The notes: a model not told the origin generated them from the sequence alone. Positions 26,537 to 36,590 are shown, counted from the stretch's first letter. The stretch is 64,000 nt of DNA from an uncultured Alphaproteobacteria bacterium (GCA_949493535.1 CASZWJ010000001.1:266850-330849), one strand, 5' to 3'. A program made the numbers and translations.

Positions 26537-26773
26537 ATGCCTAAAAGAATTCTTCAAGGTGTTGTTGTCAGTGATAAGCAGGATAAGACTGTTGTCGTCA
26601 GTGTAGAACGTCAGGTTATGCATCCTGTTTATAAGAAATTCATTCGTAAAAGCAAAAAATATGCTGCTCACGATGAAAACAACCAGTTCAAAGTCGGCGA
26701 TATTGTCTCGATTGAAGAATCAAGACCTTATTCCAAGACAAAAACTTGGACTGTAATCGTTGATAACGCCTAG
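26537..26773 (+). CDS. rpsQ: 30S ribosomal protein S17
   Basis: 78-aa OB-fold primary 16S binder. [40 protein letters not shown] and [19 protein letters not shown] match the family. GGAG precedes the ATG. Confidence 0.97.
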   Translation: MPKRILQGVVVSDKQDKTVVVSVERQVMHPVYKKFIRKSKKYAAHDENNQFKVGDIVSIEESRPYSKTKTWTVIVDNA

Positions 26774-26791
26774 AAAAGAAGGAATTAAAAA

Positions 26792-27160
26792 ATGATACAG
26801 ATGCAAACCAACCTTGATGTTGCCGATAACTCAGGCGCTCGTCAGGTGCAGTGCATTAAAGTTCTTGGCGGGTCCAAGAGAATGCATGCTTCGGTCGGCG
26901 ATGTGATAGTCGTTTCTGTTAAAGACGCTATCCCTAAGGGTCGTGTAAAAAAAGGTGATGTTCAAAAAGCCGTTATCGTAAGAACAGCTTCCGACATCAG
27001 ACGCAAAGACGGTAGTGTTATCCGTTTTGACAAAAACGCTGCAGTTCTGATTAACAAAGACGGCGAGCCTATCGGTACTCGTATCTTCGGCCCCGTTACC
27101 AGAGAATTGCGTGCAAAGAAATTTATGAAAATAATTTCGTTAGCACCGGAGGTTTTATAA
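26792..27160 (+). CDS. rplN: 50S ribosomal protein L14
   Basis: 122 aa. [27 protein letters not shown] start, [29 protein letters not shown], and [10 protein letters not shown] end are canonical. It contacts L19 and the silencing factor RsfS in other bacteria. Confidence 0.98.
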   Translation: MIQMQTNLDVADNSGARQVQCIKVLGGSKRMHASVGDVIVVSVKDAIPKGRVKKGDVQKAVIVRTASDIRRKDGSVIRFDKNAAVLINKDGEPIGTRIFGPVTRELRAKKFMKIISLAPEVL

Positions 27161-27161
27161 T

Positions 27162-27479
27162 ATGCCTAAATTAAAAATTAAAAAGGGTGACCAAGTTATT
27201 GTTTTGTCCGGTGAGGACAAAGGGAAAACTGGTGAAGTAGTAAAATCTATGCCTAAAGAAAGTAAAGTGGTTGTACAAGGTATTAACTTGGTTAAAAGAC
27301 ATACCAAACCCAGCCAAACTACTCCTGGCGGCATTGTTACTAAAGAAGCGCCTATCGATGTCTCTAACGTAGCCATTGTTGACCCGAAAACGGGCAAGGC
27401 AAGCAAAATCGGCTACAAAGAAGTTGATGGCAAGAAAGTGCGCGTTGCTCGTAAATCCGGTGAAGTAATCGATAAATAG
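27162..27479 (+). CDS. rplX: 50S ribosomal protein L24
   Basis: 105-aa KOW-domain assembly initiator protein. [22 protein letters not shown] is the KOW motif, followed by [22 protein letters not shown]. It starts 1 nt after the rplN stop. Confidence 0.97.
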   Translation: MPKLKIKKGDQVIVLSGEDKGKTGEVVKSMPKESKVVVQGINLVKRHTKPSQTTPGGIVTKEAPIDVSNVAIVDPKTGKASKIGYKEVDGKKVRVARKSGEVIDK

Positions 27480-27490
27480 GGGAAAATCTT

Positions 27491-28030
27491 ATGACCAATT
27501 TTGAAAAATTATACAACGAAGTCATAAAGAAATCTCTTGTGGAAAAATTCGGTTACAAAAACCCACATGAGATTCCGAAGTTGACTAAAATTGTTTTGAA
27601 TATCGGTGTCGGCGATGCTGTTACCGATAAGAAAAAGCTCAACACGGCAGCAGATGAGTTGGCTCTCATCGCCGGTCAGAAACCGGTTTTGACACATGCC
27701 CGCAAATCTATTGCTACTTTCAAGTTGAGAGAAGGCATGCCTATCGGCTGCAAAGTAACGCTGCGTTCAGACAGAATGTATGAGTTTTTGGAAAGACTCA
27801 TCAATATGGCTCTGCCTCGCGTAAGAGACTTCCACGGTATTACCGGCAAGAATTTTGACGGTCGCGGAAACTTTGCGTTCGGTGTTAAAGAACAGATTAT
27901 CTTCCCGGAAATCAACTATGATAAAGTTGAAAACATCCGCGGTCTTGATATTTGCATTTGCACCAGCGCCAAGACTGATGAAGAAGCTAAAGCTCTTCTG
28001 ACCTCATTCAACCTGCCTTGCAAGAAATAG
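27491..28030 (+). CDS. rplE: 50S ribosomal protein L5
   Basis: 179-aa 5S rRNA binder. [48 protein letters not shown] and the [26 protein letters not shown] end follow the family. Confidence 0.98.
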   Translation: MTNFEKLYNEVIKKSLVEKFGYKNPHEIPKLTKIVLNIGVGDAVTDKKKLNTAADELALIAGQKPVLTHARKSIATFKLREGMPIGCKVTLRSDRMYEFLERLINMALPRVRDFHGITGKNFDGRGNFAFGVKEQIIFPEINYDKVENIRGLDICICTSAKTDEEAKALLTSFNLPCKK

Positions 28031-28044
28031 TGGAGATTTGAACG

Positions 28045-28350
28045 ATGGCAAAAACAAGTGCAGTTTACAGAAACTTGAAAAGAGCTAAAATGGCTAAGAA
28101 GTTCGCTTCCCGCCGCAATAAGCTCAAAGAGATCGTTATGGATAAAACAGTTTCTCCCGAAGAGAGATTCCAAGCGACTTTAAAATTGGCAGAATTACCG
28201 CGTAACTCTGCAGCGAACCGTTACAGAAACCGCTGCAAGCTGACCGGTCGTTCTCGTGGATATTACCGTAAGTTCGGTGTTGCCCGTATTGAATTGCGTG
28301 ACAAAGCCGGCATGGGTGAAATTCCAGGTTTAGTAAAATCAAGCTGGTAG
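28045..28350 (+). CDS. rpsN: 30S ribosomal protein S14 (zinc-free long form)
   Basis: 101 aa. This is the long C-minus paralogue: it lacks the two CxxC pairs of zinc-type S14 and has only a single Cys in [21 protein letters not shown]. The end is [11 protein letters not shown]. Only one S14 gene is seen in the window. Confidence 0.97.
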   Translation: MAKTSAVYRNLKRAKMAKKFASRRNKLKEIVMDKTVSPEERFQATLKLAELPRNSAANRYRNRCKLTGRSRGYYRKFGVARIELRDKAGMGEIPGLVKSSW

Positions 28351-28362
28351 GAGAATCGAGAG

Positions 28363-28761
28363 ATGTCTATGTCTGATCCTTTGGGCGATATGCTCACACG
28401 CATTAGAAACGCGCAAAGAGCGAAGAAAAGTGAAGTCGTTTCACCCGCTTCTCGCTTGCGTGAAAATGTGTTAGAAGTTTTGAAAAAAGAAGGCTACATT
28501 GCTGGTTATGAAAAAGTTAATGTAAGAGCCGGTATTGATGAACTTCATATCAAATTAAAGTACCATGAAGGTACTTCCGTTATTACTGAAATTTACCGCG
28601 TTTCAACTCCGGGTCGCCGCGTTTATTCAAGCGTTAAAGATTTGCCGAGAGTTTACAACGGTTTGGGTATTTCCATCATTTCTACGCCTTCCGGTGTTAT
28701 GAGTGACCATGAAGCCCGCAAAGCCAATGTCGGCGGTGAAGTTCTTTGTCAGGTATTTTAG
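28363..28761 (+). CDS. rpsH: 30S ribosomal protein S8
   Basis: 132-aa protein, regulator of the spc operon in E. coli. [30 protein letters not shown] and [28 protein letters not shown] are conserved. A second ATG two codons in is an alternative start. Confidence 0.98.
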   Translation: MSMSDPLGDMLTRIRNAQRAKKSEVVSPASRLRENVLEVLKKEGYIAGYEKVNVRAGIDELHIKLKYHEGTSVITEIYRVSTPGRRVYSSVKDLPRVYNGLGISIISTPSGVMSDHEARKANVGGEVLCQVF

Positions 28762-28773
28762 GGGGAAACTGAT

Positions 28774-29313
28774 ATGTCTAGAGTTGGAAAATATCCTGTT
28801 ATCGTCCCTGAAGGCGTTAATGTTGCTATCAACGGCAACGTTGTTAAAGCTAATGGCAAATTGGGCGAATTAAGCTATGCTTATGACGACAGCCATGTAG
28901 TCGCTAAACTTGAAAACAATACGGTTGTTGTAACTCCGCTGTCTTCTACTAAAGAAGCCAGAGCTTTGTGGGGCACGACCCGTGCCCGCATCAACACCTT
29001 GGTTAAAGGTGTCAGCGAAGGTTTCACCAAAGATATGGAATTAATCGGCGTTGGTTACAAAGCTCGTGTTGAAGGCACTAAAAAATTGGTTTTGTCTCTC
29101 GGTTTTTCTCACGATATTGATTTTGAGATTCCTGAAGGCATTAAAATTACTTGTGCTTCTCCGACCCAAATCAGCGTATTTGGCGCCGACAAACAATTAG
29201 TTGGCCAAGTTGCTTCGGAAATCCGCGATTACAGATCTCCGGAACCTTACAAAGGTAAAGGTATCCGTTATGTTGGCGAATATGTCCGTCGTAAAGAAGG
29301 CAAGAAGAAATAA
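28774..29313 (+). CDS. rplF: 50S ribosomal protein L6
   Basis: 179 aa made of two duplicated domains. [38 protein letters not shown] and the C-terminal [26 protein letters not shown] are typical. Located near the factor-binding stalk base. Confidence 0.98.
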   Translation: MSRVGKYPVIVPEGVNVAINGNVVKANGKLGELSYAYDDSHVVAKLENNTVVVTPLSSTKEARALWGTTRARINTLVKGVSEGFTKDMELIGVGYKARVEGTKKLVLSLGFSHDIDFEIPEGIKITCASPTQISVFGADKQLVGQVASEIRDYRSPEPYKGKGIRYVGEYVRRKEGKKK

Positions 29314-29324
29314 GGATTAATCGA

Positions 29325-29696
29325 ATGAGTACGCCAAGTAAATTGTTTGAAAAAAACGAAAAAAGAAAAAACCGCGTTCGTGTTGCTTTGAAAAGAGTTG
29401 CGAATGGAAGGATGAGATTATCTGTATTTCGCAGCGGTAAGCACATCTACGCACAAATCATTGACGATGCTAAAGGCATGACTGTCGTTTCAGCTTCTAC
29501 ATTGGATAAAGAAGTTCGCGACAACATCAAAAAGGCATCTACTGTTGAGGCCGCTAGCTTCATTGGTAAAGTTGTTGCAGAAAGAGCCGTTAAGAACGGT
29601 GTAATTGAAGTTGTCTTCGACAGAGGCGGCTACATTTACCACGGTCGTGTTAAAGCTTTAGCTGATGCAGCTCGTGAAGCTGGTCTGAAATTTTAG
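29325..29696 (+). CDS. rplR: 50S ribosomal protein L18
   Basis: 123-aa 5S rRNA binder with a basic N-terminus ([15 protein letters not shown]) and [28 protein letters not shown], ending [26 protein letters not shown]. Confidence 0.98.
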   Translation: MSTPSKLFEKNEKRKNRVRVALKRVANGRMRLSVFRSGKHIYAQIIDDAKGMTVVSASTLDKEVRDNIKKASTVEAASFIGKVVAERAVKNGVIEVVFDRGGYIYHGRVKALADAAREAGLKF

Positions 29697-29706
29697 GAGA
29701 GATTAA

Positions 29707-30267
29707 ATGGCACAAGCTGTAGATCGTCGTAAGGCTGAGAAAAAAGATGAATTGGTTGAGAAACTGGTTCACATTAACCGCGTAGCTAAAACTGTTAAAG
29801 GCGGCCGTAACATGTCTTTTGCCGCTGTTGTCGTTGTCGGTGACCAAAAAGGTCGCGTCGGATACGGCACCGGCAAAGCAACCGAAGTTCCGGATGCTAT
29901 CACAAAAGCTACCAACGAAGCTAAGAAGAATATGGTTCGCATTCCTCTGCGCGAGGGCAGAACTCTCCACCATGATATTGCCGGACGCTTTGGCGCAGGT
30001 AAAGTTTATTTGAGAACTGCTCCTGCCGGTACCGGTGTTATTGCCGGTGGTCCGTTGCGTGCTATCTTTGAAGTTTTGGGCGTTCAGGACGTTGTTGCAA
30101 AATCATTGGGTTCAAATAACCCCTACAATATGATTAAAGCAACTTTCAATGCTCTGGAAGCTATCAATTCTCCGAGAATGGTTGCTGCAAAACGTGGCAA
30201 AAAAGTTGGTGATATTGTTAGCCGCCGTGAAAATTCTTCTAATGCAAAAATGGTTGAGGAGGCTTAA
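29707..30267 (+). CDS. rpsE: 30S ribosomal protein S5
   Basis: 186 aa. dsRBD-like N-terminal half [38 protein letters not shown], then [28 protein letters not shown]. The spectinomycin-region loop (KTVKGG) is unaltered. Ends with a short Asn/Ser/Glu tail. Confidence 0.98.
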   Translation: MAQAVDRRKAEKKDELVEKLVHINRVAKTVKGGRNMSFAAVVVVGDQKGRVGYGTGKATEVPDAITKATNEAKKNMVRIPLREGRTLHHDIAGRFGAGKVYLRTAPAGTGVIAGGPLRAIFEVLGVQDVVAKSLGSNNPYNMIKATFNALEAINSPRMVAAKRGKKVGDIVSRRENSSNAKMVEEA

Positions 30268-30269
30268 TA

Positions 30270-30455
30270 ATGGCTAATAAAAAGACTATTAAAGTTACTC
30301 AGATTGCCAGCCCTATCGGTCGTCCCGAAGTTCAAAGAAAAACCTTAATCGGTTTGGGTTTGAACAAAATGAACAAGGTTTCTGAGTTAGAAGATACTCC
30401 GTCCGTTCGTGGTATGATTAAGAAGGTGGCCCACCTCGTAAAAGTCGAAGAGTAG
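30270..30455 (+). CDS. rpmD: 50S ribosomal protein L30
   Basis: 61 aa; [44 protein letters not shown] is diagnostic. It starts 2 nt after rpsE. Its TAG stop is followed at once by a long imperfect palindrome that separates it from rplO. Confidence 0.97.
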   Translation: MANKKTIKVTQIASPIGRPEVQRKTLIGLGLNKMNKVSELEDTPSVRGMIKKVAHLVKVEE

Positions 30456-30558
30456 GGATTTGCAAAAGAGCTGTCATGCTTGGGAATTTTCTCCTGATGT
30501 ACCTAGTTTGTATACGGCGTCGAAAATTCCCGGCGCAGCACAGAGCTTTATCAAATCC
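30456..30558. repeat. Long imperfect palindrome between rpmD and rplO
   Basis: Begins the base after the rpmD stop. Pairing blocks from outside in are GGATTTG/CAAATCC, AAAG/CTTT, CTGT/ACAG-like, TGC/GCA and GGGAATTTTC/GAAAATTCCC, with GATGTAC...GTATAC at the loop (about 30499-30513). It lacks a T-tract, so read-through into rplO is likely; an RNA-processing role is inferred. Confidence 0.8.
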
Positions 30559-30585
30559 ATTGCTAAATATTTAAGGTGAATGAAA

Positions 30586-31041
30586 ATGAAATTAAATGAA
30601 ATTAAAGACAACGAAGGCGCTAGAAAGTCACGCAAACGCGTAGCCCGCGGTATCGGCAGCGGTTCAGGCAAAACAGCCGGTCGCGGTCAGAAAGGTCAGA
30701 AATCTCGTTCCGGTGTTGCAGTCAACGGTTTTGAAGGCGGTCAAATGCCTATTTACCGCAGACTTCCGAAACGCGGTTTCAAAAATCCGTTTGCTAAAGA
30801 ATATGCCGTTGTTAATTTGGACACAATCCAAAAAGCAGTTGATGCCGGCAAGCTGAATGCTAATTCCATTGATGTTAAATCTTTAATGGAATCCGGTATC
30901 ATTTCTAAGCAATTGGACGGTATTCGCCTGTTGGCTCGCGGTGCTATCACAACCAGCGTTACCATCAGCGTCAATTCTGCATCAAAAGCTGCTGTTGCAG
31001 CTGTTGAAAAAGCCGGCGGCAAAGTTACCGTTGTTGCTTAA
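30586..31041 (+). CDS. rplO: 50S ribosomal protein L15
   Basis: 151 aa. [41 protein letters not shown]-type N-terminus, and [25 protein letters not shown] at 30586 sits 7 nt after AAGGTG; the ATG at 30580 is too close to that site. Followed by a strong terminator rather than directly by secY. Confidence 0.97.
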   Translation: MKLNEIKDNEGARKSRKRVARGIGSGSGKTAGRGQKGQKSRSGVAVNGFEGGQMPIYRRLPKRGFKNPFAKEYAVVNLDTIQKAVDAGKLNANSIDVKSLMESGIISKQLDGIRLLARGAITTSVTISVNSASKAAVAAVEKAGGKVTVVA

Positions 31042-31060
31042 TTGCGGATTAGAAAATGTT

Positions 31061-31091
31061 AAAAAGGCGGGATAATTATTCCGCCTTTTTT
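31061..31091 (+). terminator. Intrinsic terminator after rplO
   Basis: AAAAAGGCGG-GATAATTATT-CCGCCTTTTTT: 7-bp GC-containing stem extended by A/T pairs, ending in a T-tract. It separates the ribosomal genes from secY. Confidence 0.92.
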
Positions 31092-31162
31092 CATTTTAAA
31101 ATAATATTGTCTGACTGTTTTAATCTTGTTTGTGGGATTTATTTTATAAGTGGATAATTTAG

Positions 31163-31190
31163 TTGAATTAAAAAAAAATTAGTGTATTAA
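31163..31190 (+). promoter_or_regulatory. Putative secY-adk promoter and leader hairpin
   Basis: TTGAAT (31163-31168), 16-bp spacer, TATTAA (31185-31190). The leader then holds a GGGGC-TTTTCT-GCCCC hairpin at about 31205-31220, before the secY ATG at 31257. Confidence 0.5.
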
Positions 31191-31256
31191 TATCTGTAGC
31201 TAAAAGGGGCTTTTCTGCCCCGTATTGATGTTTTAAAATATTAAGGATAGTTAAAA

Positions 31257-32609
31257 ATGGTATCATTAGCAGAAAAAATGGCAAGCAATTTGGATATGTC
31301 TGCCTTTAGCAAAGCTGACGAACTCAAAAAAAGATTGTGGTTCACCGTCTTGGCTTTGATTGTTTTCCGTCTCGGAACTTTTATTCCTTTGCCGGGAATT
31401 GACCCGCATGTTTTGTCAGAGATTTTTGAAAAGAACTCCGGCGGTATTCTTGGCATGTTTAATATGTTTGCCGGTGGCGCTTTAGAGCGTATGACCATTT
31501 TTGCATTGAATATTATGCCTTATATTTCGGCCTCCATTATCATCCAGTTGGGGCAAACGATTGTGCCGTCACTGGCTTCTTTGAAAAAAGAAGGCGCAGC
31601 CGGGCATCGCAAAATGACACAGTATACTCGTATCCTGACGGTTTTGATTACCATTATTCAGGGCTACGGTATTGCTATCGGTTTGGAAGGTATGCATGGT
31701 TCTGCCGGCGTTTCTGCCGTTATTAATCCCGGATTTGTTTTCCGTTTCACCACAATCGTTTCTTTGGTCGGCGGTACGATGTTTATCGTTTGGCTGGGCG
31801 AGCAGATTACAGCCCGTGGTGTCGGCAACGGTTCTTCTTTGATTATTACCGTCGGTATTATTGCCAATATTCCGACTGCTTTGGCCCATACTTTTGAGTT
31901 GGGGCGTGTCGGTTCAATGTCTTTGCCTGTTATTCTTATGCTTATGGTCATGGTATTGGCTTTGATTTATGTTATTGTCTTGGTTGAAAGAGCTCAGCGC
32001 AAAATTATCATTCAATATCCGAAGCGTGCCGTTATGGGACGTATGGGCGCAGCCGAGAGTTCTCATTTGCCGTTAAAAATTAACCCGACCGGCGTTATTC
32101 CGCCGATTTTTGCCAGCTCCCTTTTGTTGCTGCCTATTACGGTTGCTAACTTAAGTGCTGAAAACGGTCCGGCGTGGGTTCAGGAATTGAGCCAGTTGCT
32201 CGGTCACGGCCAGCCGTTATATTTGTCTTTGTATGCCGGCTTGATTTTGTTCTTTGCTTTCTTCTATACCGCGGTTGTTTTCAATCCGGAAGATACGGCT
32301 GATAATTTGAAAAAACACGGTGGCTTTATTGCCGGTATCCGTCCGGGCAAAAACACGGCTGAATATTTAGATTATGTCGTCACCCGTTTGACGGTTCTCG
32401 GCGCTGTTTATTTGGTGGCTTTGTGTATCCTGCCTGAGATTTTGATTTCTAAATTGTCTGTTCCGTTTGTTTTGGGCGGCACGACTTTGCTCATCGTTGT
32501 TCAGGTTACAATGGATTTTGTCGGTCAGCTTCAATCCCATTTAATCGCTTATCAATATGAGTCTCTGATTCGTAAAGCTTCTTTGGCCGGCAAAGGAAAA
32601 AGAAGATAA
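31257..32609 (+). CDS. secY: Protein translocase subunit SecY
   Basis: 450-aa channel protein with ten expected TM helices. Recognisable segments are LWFTVLALIVFRLGTFIPLPGID (TM1), FALNIMPYISASIIIQLG, the cytosolic loop VERAQRKIIIQYPKR and the last helices with LIVVQVTMDFVGQLQSHLIAYQYESL. It partners SecE/SecG (not here). The TAA overlaps the adk ATG by one base. Confidence 0.98.
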   Translation: MVSLAEKMASNLDMSAFSKADELKKRLWFTVLALIVFRLGTFIPLPGIDPHVLSEIFEKNSGGILGMFNMFAGGALERMTIFALNIMPYISASIIIQLGQTIVPSLASLKKEGAAGHRKMTQYTRILTVLITIIQGYGIAIGLEGMHGSAGVSAVINPGFVFRFTTIVSLVGGTMFIVWLGEQITARGVGNGSSLIITVGIIANIPTALAHTFELGRVGSMSLPVILMLMVMVLALIYVIVLVERAQRKIIIQYPKRAVMGRMGAAESSHLPLKINPTGVIPPIFASSLLLLPITVANLSAENGPAWVQELSQLLGHGQPLYLSLYAGLILFFAFFYTAVVFNPEDTADNLKKHGGFIAGIRPGKNTAEYLDYVVTRLTVLGAVYLVALCILPEILISKLSVPFVLGGTTLLIVVQVTMDFVGQLQSHLIAYQYESLIRKASLAGKGKRR

Positions 32610-33286
32610 TGAATAAAGACGGATTAGGTTTGCATTTGGTCTTTACCGGAGCCCCCGGCTGCGGTAAAGGCACACAAGCCAGATTGTTAAAAGAACGCGT
32701 TGCCATTCCCCATTTGTCAACCGGCGAGATGTTGCGTGCCGAAGCAGCCAAAGGAACGCCTCTCGGCTTGGAAATCAAAGCGTTAATTGACGGCGGCAAT
32801 TTGGTTCCCGATGAGCTGATTATAAAAATGTTGTCAGCGCGAATCGATGAGGATGATTGCAAAAGAGGTTTTATTCTTGACGGTTTCCCCAGAACGCTTC
32901 CTCAAGCGGAAGTTCTGGAAGATATGCTTAAAAAGAAGGGTATTGCGCTAGATGCTGTTATTGAAATTCAGGTGCCTGATGAAATTATCATGGAGCGTAT
33001 TTTAGGACGTTATGCCTGCATGAAATGCGGACAAGGTTACCATGATAAGTTCCAAAAACCGAAAGTTTACGGCGTTTGCGACAAATGCAGCGGAACAGAT
33101 TTTTACCGCCGGATTGATGACAACCGCGAGACTGTTCAAAACCGGTTGGTAAATTATCGTGCTCTGACTTATCCGACAATTCCTTATTTTGAGAAAAAAG
33201 GTCTGCTCAGAACGGTTGACGGAACAGGAACTATTGAGGCTGTTGCCAACAAAATTGATTCTTTGTTGGCAGTGGCGGGCGAATAA
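32609..33286 (+). CDS. adk: Adenylate kinase with Cys4 LID domain
   Basis: 225-aa enzyme (2 ADP to ATP + AMP). P-loop GAPGCGKGTQA, AMP-binding LSTGEMLRAEAA and LDGFPRTLPQAE. The long LID carries C137, C140, C157 and C160 (CMKCGQG, CDKCSGT), a zinc-binding set more common in Gram-positives but known in some proteobacteria. Coupled to secY by a TAATG overlap. Confidence 0.97.
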   Translation: MNKDGLGLHLVFTGAPGCGKGTQARLLKERVAIPHLSTGEMLRAEAAKGTPLGLEIKALIDGGNLVPDELIIKMLSARIDEDDCKRGFILDGFPRTLPQAEVLEDMLKKKGIALDAVIEIQVPDEIIMERILGRYACMKCGQGYHDKFQKPKVYGVCDKCSGTDFYRRIDDNRETVQNRLVNYRALTYPTIPYFEKKGLLRTVDGTGTIEAVANKIDSLLAVAGE

Positions 33287-33533
33287 GCTGCGAATCTGGA
33301 GTCGCTTGTTGTAATTTATCATTATATATCAGATTTTAAGCCATTGAAGCAAAAGGCTTGGTTAAGAATCTGTTAAAGTTGAGAATTTTTTTTGAAAAAA
33401 ATGCGTTTTTTTTCAGAATTTTTAGTAAAGGGTGGTTGACACTAACAAATAATAGCCTATAATCCGGCTTAATTTTGGAAAGTGGTGATCAACTTTTTAA
33501 ATTTGTTAATAATATAGAAAATGGAGAGTTAAT
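33287..33533. promoter_or_regulatory. Intergenic region with promoter before rpsM
   Basis: No gene. GANTC sites start at 33292, 33299 and 33366. A promoter matching consensus well follows: TTGACA (33436-33441), 16-bp spacer, TATAAT (33458-33463), with start near 33470. A GGAGAG ribosome site precedes the TTG start of rpsM. Confidence 0.8.
33436..33463 (+). promoter_or_regulatory. Consensus promoter of rpsM-rpsK-rpoA
   Basis: TTGACA-N16-TATAAT, exact for both hexamers: the strongest promoter in the window. It lets the alpha operon be transcribed independently of secY-adk. Confidence 0.85.
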
Positions 33534-33902
33534 TTGGCTCGTATAGCTGGTGTAAATATCCCAACTGCCAAAAGGGTAGAAGTTGCTTTGACTTATATCT
33601 ATGGCATTGGTCGCAAAACTGCCCAAGACATTTGTGCAAAAACTGGAATTCCCTCAGAACGTCGCGTTCACCAATTGAGCGAAGACGAAGTAGCTAAAAT
33701 CCGCGAAGTTATCGACAATGATCTCGTTGTTGAAGGCGAATTGCGCCGCGAGGTTGGCGTTAACATCAAGAGATTGATGGATTTGGGCTGCTACAGAGGT
33801 TTGAGACATCGTAAAGGCCTGCCGGTTCGCGGTCAGAGCACAAAACAAAATGCTCGTACCCGTAAAGGCAAACGCAAAACCGTTGCGAATAAAAAGAAAT
33901 AG
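33534..33902 (+). CDS. rpsM: 30S ribosomal protein S13
   Basis: 122-aa head protein. [25 protein letters not shown] and [23 protein letters not shown] are diagnostic. Start is TTG with ATGGAGAG upstream; the alignment with the universal MARIAGV leaves no ATG alternative. An inefficient start codon may tune its translation. Confidence 0.97.
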   Translation: MARIAGVNIPTAKRVEVALTYIYGIGRKTAQDICAKTGIPSERRVHQLSEDEVAKIREVIDNDLVVEGELRREVGVNIKRLMDLGCYRGLRHRKGLPVRGQSTKQNARTRKGKRKTVANKKK

Positions 33903-33922
33903 TTTGAAAAGGTAATTGTTAA

Positions 33923-34315
33923 ATGGCAAAAGCAGTAACACAACGTGTGAAAAGAAAAGAAAAGAAGAATATTACAGCGGGCGTTGCTCACGTAAATTCT
34001 ACTTTCAATAATACAAGAATAACAATAACCGACGCTCAGGGTAATACTGTTTCTTGGTCAACTTCCGGCGCTCAGGGTTTTAAAGGTTCTAGAAAATCTA
34101 CCCCTTATGCTGCTCAAGTTGCCGCAGAAGATGCTGGTAAAAAAGCACAAGAACATGGTATGAAAACCTTGGAAGTCGAAGTTAAAGGTCCTGGTTCAGG
34201 CAGAGAATCTGCGATTAGAGCATTGCAGGTAATCGGTTTTACAATCACTTCTATCCGTGATGTAACTCCAATTCCTCACAATGGCTGCCGCATGAGAAAA
34301 CGCCGCCGCGTCTAA
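33923..34315 (+). CDS. rpsK: 30S ribosomal protein S11
   Basis: 130 aa. [26 protein letters not shown], then [30 protein letters not shown] and the C-terminal [13 protein letters not shown] are canonical. Confidence 0.98.
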   Translation: MAKAVTQRVKRKEKKNITAGVAHVNSTFNNTRITITDAQGNTVSWSTSGAQGFKGSRKSTPYAAQVAAEDAGKKAQEHGMKTLEVEVKGPGSGRESAIRALQVIGFTITSIRDVTPIPHNGCRMRKRRRV

Positions 34316-34334
34316 TATCATGAAGATATGGAAA

Positions 34335-34362
34335 GTGAGACTTTTCAGGTCTCACCTTCTTT
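34335..34362 (+). terminator. Possible attenuator between rpsK and rpoA
   Basis: Hairpin GTGAGAC (34335-34341) with GTCTCAC (34349-34355) and a T-rich tail CTTCTTTTA. Probably partial, given that rpoA must be expressed. Confidence 0.55.
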
Positions 34363-34407
34363 TAGTTTATAAATTTTGCATATGCAGTAATTAAAGAGGA
34401 CATACCA

Positions 34408-35418
34408 GTGATTCAAAAGAATTGGCAAGAACTTATTAAACCGACTAATTTGGAAGTTACCCCGTTTGATGGCGGCAATAAAGCCAAAATAGTGGTTGAA
34501 CCCTTAGAACGTGGCTTTGGTCTGACTTTGGGTAACGCAATCAGAAGAGTTTTACTTTCTTCTTTGCAGGGCGGTGCTGTTACCGCTATTAAAATCAACG
34601 GAGTCCTTCATGAATTTTCGGTCGTGCCGGGTGTCAGAGAAGATGTTACCGACATCGTTTTGAACATTAAAGGCTTGGCTGTGGCTGTTCACGGCGAAGG
34701 TCCGAAAGTTATGACTTTGAAAGCAGAAGGTCCTTGCGAAGTTACCGCTGCGATGATTGAAACGGGACATGATGTTGAGATTAAGAATCCTGATCATGTT
34801 ATCTGCAATTTGGACGCTGGTGCAAAAATTGCCATGGAGTTGACTGTCAACACCGGTAAAGGCTATGTTCCCGCATTCCAGAACAAAGCTGCTGATGCGC
34901 CGATTGGTTTGATTCCGGTCGATGCTATCTATTCTCCGGTTAAAAAAGTTTCTTACAAAGTTGAGAATACCCGCGTTGGTCAAGTTACCGACTATGATAA
35001 ATTGACTTTGGTTGTTGAAACGAATGGCGTTGTTACTCCGGAAGATGCTGTTGCATTTGCTGCCCGCATTTTGCAAGACCAGTTGAAACCGTTTATTAAT
35101 TTTGATGAGCCTGAAGCTGAAGTTGAAGCTGAGAAAGAGGAATTGCCGTTCAACCGCAATTTGTTGAAGAAGGTTGAAGAACTTGAACTTTCTGTTCGTT
35201 CTGCAAACTGCTTGAAAAACGACAATATCGTTTATATCGGCGATTTGGTTCAGAAGACTGAGGCTGAAATGCTGAGAACACCGAACTTCGGCCGCAAGTC
35301 TTTGAACGAAATTAAAGAAGTTCTGGCTAAAATGGGTATCCACCTCGGTATGGATACGCCGGGTTGGCCACCTGAGAATATTGAAGATCTTATCAAAAGA
35401 GTTGATGAGCACTTCTAA
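34408..35418 (+). CDS. rpoA: RNA polymerase subunit alpha
   Basis: 336 aa. N-terminal dimerisation domain with [25 protein letters not shown]; flexible acidic linker near residues 235-250 ([12 protein letters not shown]); C-terminal domain with [45 protein letters not shown] for UP-element and activator contact. Start GTG with AGAGGA upstream. A strong terminator follows, so rplQ is uncoupled from it here. Confidence 0.98.
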   Translation: MIQKNWQELIKPTNLEVTPFDGGNKAKIVVEPLERGFGLTLGNAIRRVLLSSLQGGAVTAIKINGVLHEFSVVPGVREDVTDIVLNIKGLAVAVHGEGPKVMTLKAEGPCEVTAAMIETGHDVEIKNPDHVICNLDAGAKIAMELTVNTGKGYVPAFQNKAADAPIGLIPVDAIYSPVKKVSYKVENTRVGQVTDYDKLTLVVETNGVVTPEDAVAFAARILQDQLKPFINFDEPEAEVEAEKEELPFNRNLLKKVEELELSVRSANCLKNDNIVYIGDLVQKTEAEMLRTPNFGRKSLNEIKEVLAKMGIHLGMDTPGWPPENIEDLIKRVDEHF

Positions 35419-35427
35419 GAAAAAATT

Positions 35428-35457
35428 AAAACCTCCGATAAGAATCGGAGGTTTTTT
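35428..35457 (+). terminator. Intrinsic terminator after rpoA
   Basis: AAAACCTCCGAT-AAGA-ATCGGAGGTTTTTT, long GC-rich stem plus T-tract. Confidence 0.94.
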
Positions 35458-35511
35458 CTTTTATATGTTCTATAAACCCGTTAGCGGATATAAAGAAGGG
35501 AGATTAGAAGG

Positions 35512-35940
35512 ATGTATTTTCTAACTCCTGAGATTTTTGCTCAGGCAACAGGAGAAGAAACAGCTCATGCCTGTATTTTTGAAGATGTCATGATAATGCT
35601 TTCTTCACAAAAAATGAATGCCGATTATCTTTGGGAAGGAACTATTGTATCGACTAATGTGAAGCAGATAATAACGTTTTATGGTTTATCTATGCCGAGT
35701 GGTTGATTATGGCTTTTTGGGGTATCTCAAAGCAAAGCATATAATGATTTGACCATGCAATATCGGGTGTTGGATAAGAAGTATGATGCTATTTTTGATA
35801 AAATTTATTTTAAAGAAAAAGATTAGATGTTGTCATATTATAGTAAGAAAGGCCTGAATTATTGCGAGGAATTTTATAAAGATATAAATATGCAATTACT
35901 TGACGACTTAAAAGAAGTTATGAAAAGCAAAAATAGGTAA
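35512..35940 (+). pseudogene. Single reading frame interrupted by in-frame TGA and TAG
   Basis: One unshifted frame runs from the ATG at 35512 (AAGGGAG upstream) to a TAA at 35938-35940, broken only by TGA at 35704-35706 and TAG at 35824-35826. Pieces are 64 codons (MYFLTPEIFAQATGEE, ending SMPSG), 39 codons (LWLFGVSQSKAYND, ending YFKEKD) and 37 codons (MLSYYSKKGLNYCEEF, ending KSKNR). The same frame stays protein-like across both stops, which points to a recently inactivated gene or, less likely, stop-codon readthrough. No family recognised. It separates rpoA from rplQ. Confidence 0.6.
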
Positions 35941-36116
35941 TCAAAAGCAAAGATATTTTTTTGATTCTTTTGCTTGCAATTCAAATCATTGTATGATAGA
36001 AACGCAAACGATTAGTGAATCTTCGTGCATGAGTGCAATTTGCGATTCCGTGGCGAAGGTTTTGTATTTATCCGCTTTGCCCGGCAAAGCACAGAGAAAA
36101 TGAAAGGAAATATGTC

Positions 36117-36566
36117 ATGAGACATGGAATGAGACACAGAAAACTGAATATGGATACCAATGCTCGTAAGGCTTTGTTCTCTAACTTGACCAACGCTTTG
36201 TTGACCCATGAACAGATTAAAGTTACTGTAACCCGTGCGAAAGAACTGAGAACTTTTGCCGATAACATGATTACATTGGGCAAAAAAGGCCAGTTGAGCA
36301 ACCGCAGACAGGCTTTGTCTTTCCTGCGCAATAATGAAACCGTTTCCAAGCTTTTCTCTACTTTGGCTGAACGCTATAAAGACCGCAACGGCGGTTATAC
36401 TCGCGTTTTGAAGGCCGGTTTCCGTTATGGTGACTGTGCTCCGATGGCGATCATCGAATTGGTTGACCGCGATGTTAACGCTAAAGGTGCTAAAGATTTG
36501 GCTCGCGTAGCTGCTGAAAAAGCTGCTATTGCCGAAGCTGAGAAAGCTGCAAACGAAGCAAAATAA
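36117..36566 (+). CDS. rplQ: 50S ribosomal protein L17
   Basis: 149 aa. [24 protein letters not shown] start, [25 protein letters not shown], and an alpha-type Ala/Glu/Lys-rich C-terminal tail. ATG at 36117 is preceded by AAAGGA. It is split from rpoA by a terminator and a broken gene; GANTC sites GAATC (near 36017) and GATTC (near 36043) lie in the upstream region. Confidence 0.97.
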   Translation: MRHGMRHRKLNMDTNARKALFSNLTNALLTHEQIKVTVTRAKELRTFADNMITLGKKGQLSNRRQALSFLRNNETVSKLFSTLAERYKDRNGGYTRVLKAGFRYGDCAPMAIIELVDRDVNAKGAKDLARVAAEKAAIAEAEKAANEAK

Positions 36567-36590
36567 GTTTTTGTTTTGTTGAAAAATTAA

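Noticed and set aside
35704-35826. Stop-codon reassignment (TGA as Trp or Sec)
   Set aside because: TGA and TAG end many normal genes in the window (rplD, folD-upstream DUF167, rpmD), Trp is encoded by TGG, and no selenocysteine insertion element was seen. A pseudogene is simpler.
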